Positions 22,001 to 64,000 of a stretch of 64,000 nucleotides of DNA are shown here, piece after piece. The stretch lies in the NCBI RefSeq assembly GCF_030867095.1, contig NC_081835.1, positions 47,785,892 through 47,849,891 on the forward strand, in the 5' to 3' direction. Made by a program: the position numbers and the translations under genes. The notes under the pieces are model-generated. The model did no database searches. It saw only the letters and a program-made list of their open reading frames with translations, and was not told where the DNA came from. Within the stretch, counting starts at the first letter, position 1; every line of letters begins with the position of its first letter. The stretch is from Alligator mississippiensis (taxonomy: Eukaryota > Chordata > Crocodylia > Alligatoridae).

Positions 22001-22657
22001 CTGTTCAAGGAAGAGAGCTGAAAAGGCTTGTCCCAGCTACAGCCACAGAGAACACCTGTTTGATCACTGTCCCCTAAGGCTGCATCTGTCTCTGAAACAG
22101 ACACACTGAACAGAAGCATGATCAGCTATGTACAATCATCCACTGCGCTGGGAATGCTAGCACATCACACCATAGTCCTCCAGTGTTGTGTGAAATACGT
22201 TGCGTAGGGTATGCATGCACTCACAAACAAGCAGGATTGTAGCAAATGACTCTCCTCCCCCTGTCAAGGAAGATATGTTTGCAATCATCCCTGCTCTTCT
22301 TGCTTTTGTTCCACAAGAAGGACAGGTGCCACGGTGCAGCAGAGCTGTTCTTTCCTTGAGTCCAGCACATGATCAGCCAGTGGCAATACTGATTAAAAAC
22401 AGCACTGATTGGAAGCAGTTGTCTTTGTACAATGAAGTTCCAAAATGGGACCCGGTCCTGTGGTGCAGCCTGGCATGCTGTTATTGCCAGTGAGCCTAGG
22501 AAGGGAAGGAGATATACAATGATGTCACTGCGTATGGATGAAGGATGCTTCCCTCTTGTCTCACCAGTAAAGACCAATCAGTGTCACTTTGAAAGGAAGT
22601 CCTGGCTGTGCCTTCCTAGGCTGCCTGGCTAGGACCGATGGCTCCTGTGGGAGAATG
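19058..22657. other. GRIN1 3' flank, presumably with its 3' untranslated region
   Basis: No coding exon is supported. The GRIN1 3' untranslated region runs leftward from 22657, but no convincing AATAAA on the minus strand was found before the palindrome at 18.9-19.06 kb. The block 19575-19810 starts GCGTAACTGGGGG and resembles the repeat at 25290 and 49430, so part of it may be a dispersed repeat. Confidence 0.4.

Positions 22658-64000
<41,343 letters not shown>

Overview
The window is vertebrate nuclear DNA, most likely from a crocodilian or another non-avian archosaur or turtle relative. Genes are split into short exons with GT-AG introns. The interspersed repeats are mostly CR1 LINEs, with non-autonomous hAT-type DNA elements, MIR-like SINEs and Penelope-like retroelement pieces. 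The species assignment rests on this repeat mix and is inference.

The dominant gene is GRIN1 (NMDA receptor subunit GluN1) on the minus strand, filling about 22.66-64.0 kb. Seventeen coding exons can be read, from the last 14 bases of exon 6 (63987-64000, running off the right edge) to exon 22 (stop codon at 22658-22660). Every exon boundary keeps the reading frame, and the joined coding part is 2106 nt (701 codons plus stop). The numbering of the rat gene fits exactly: exon 20 carries M4 and C0, exon 21 is the C1 cassette and exon 22 carries the C2' tail ending STVV. Exons 1-5, including the N1 cassette, lie outside. No C2 cassette was found.

On the plus strand, facing GRIN1 tail to tail, is LRRC26 (two coding exons, 15730-17907, 295 aa), a BK-channel gamma subunit. 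Human GRIN1 and LRRC26 are also adjacent and convergent, which supports the name. Upstream of LRRC26, at 5115-13794, I assembled four plus-strand exons, all joined in phase 1, that encode a PAN/apple-like domain followed by cysteine-rich modules and a short tail. I do not recognise this gene; its 5' end was not found.

Repeats by region: 1-8.6 kb is mostly CR1 in both orientations, including a nearly complete minus-strand copy interrupted by a 187-bp hAT element. At 11.7-12.8 kb is a CR1 whose middle third is inverted. At 18.85-19.06 kb and 53.54-53.83 kb are long palindromes made of Penelope-like 3' ends with hammerhead-ribozyme-like cores. At 56.6-57.9 kb is a decayed Penelope-like element with a GIY-YIG endonuclease remnant. 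GRIN1 introns also hold a 1,033-bp hAT element with a perfect 8-bp target duplication, three short elements sharing termini and 3-bp target duplications, and pairs of other dispersed repeats. No tRNA, rRNA, CRISPR or bacterial-type features were seen.
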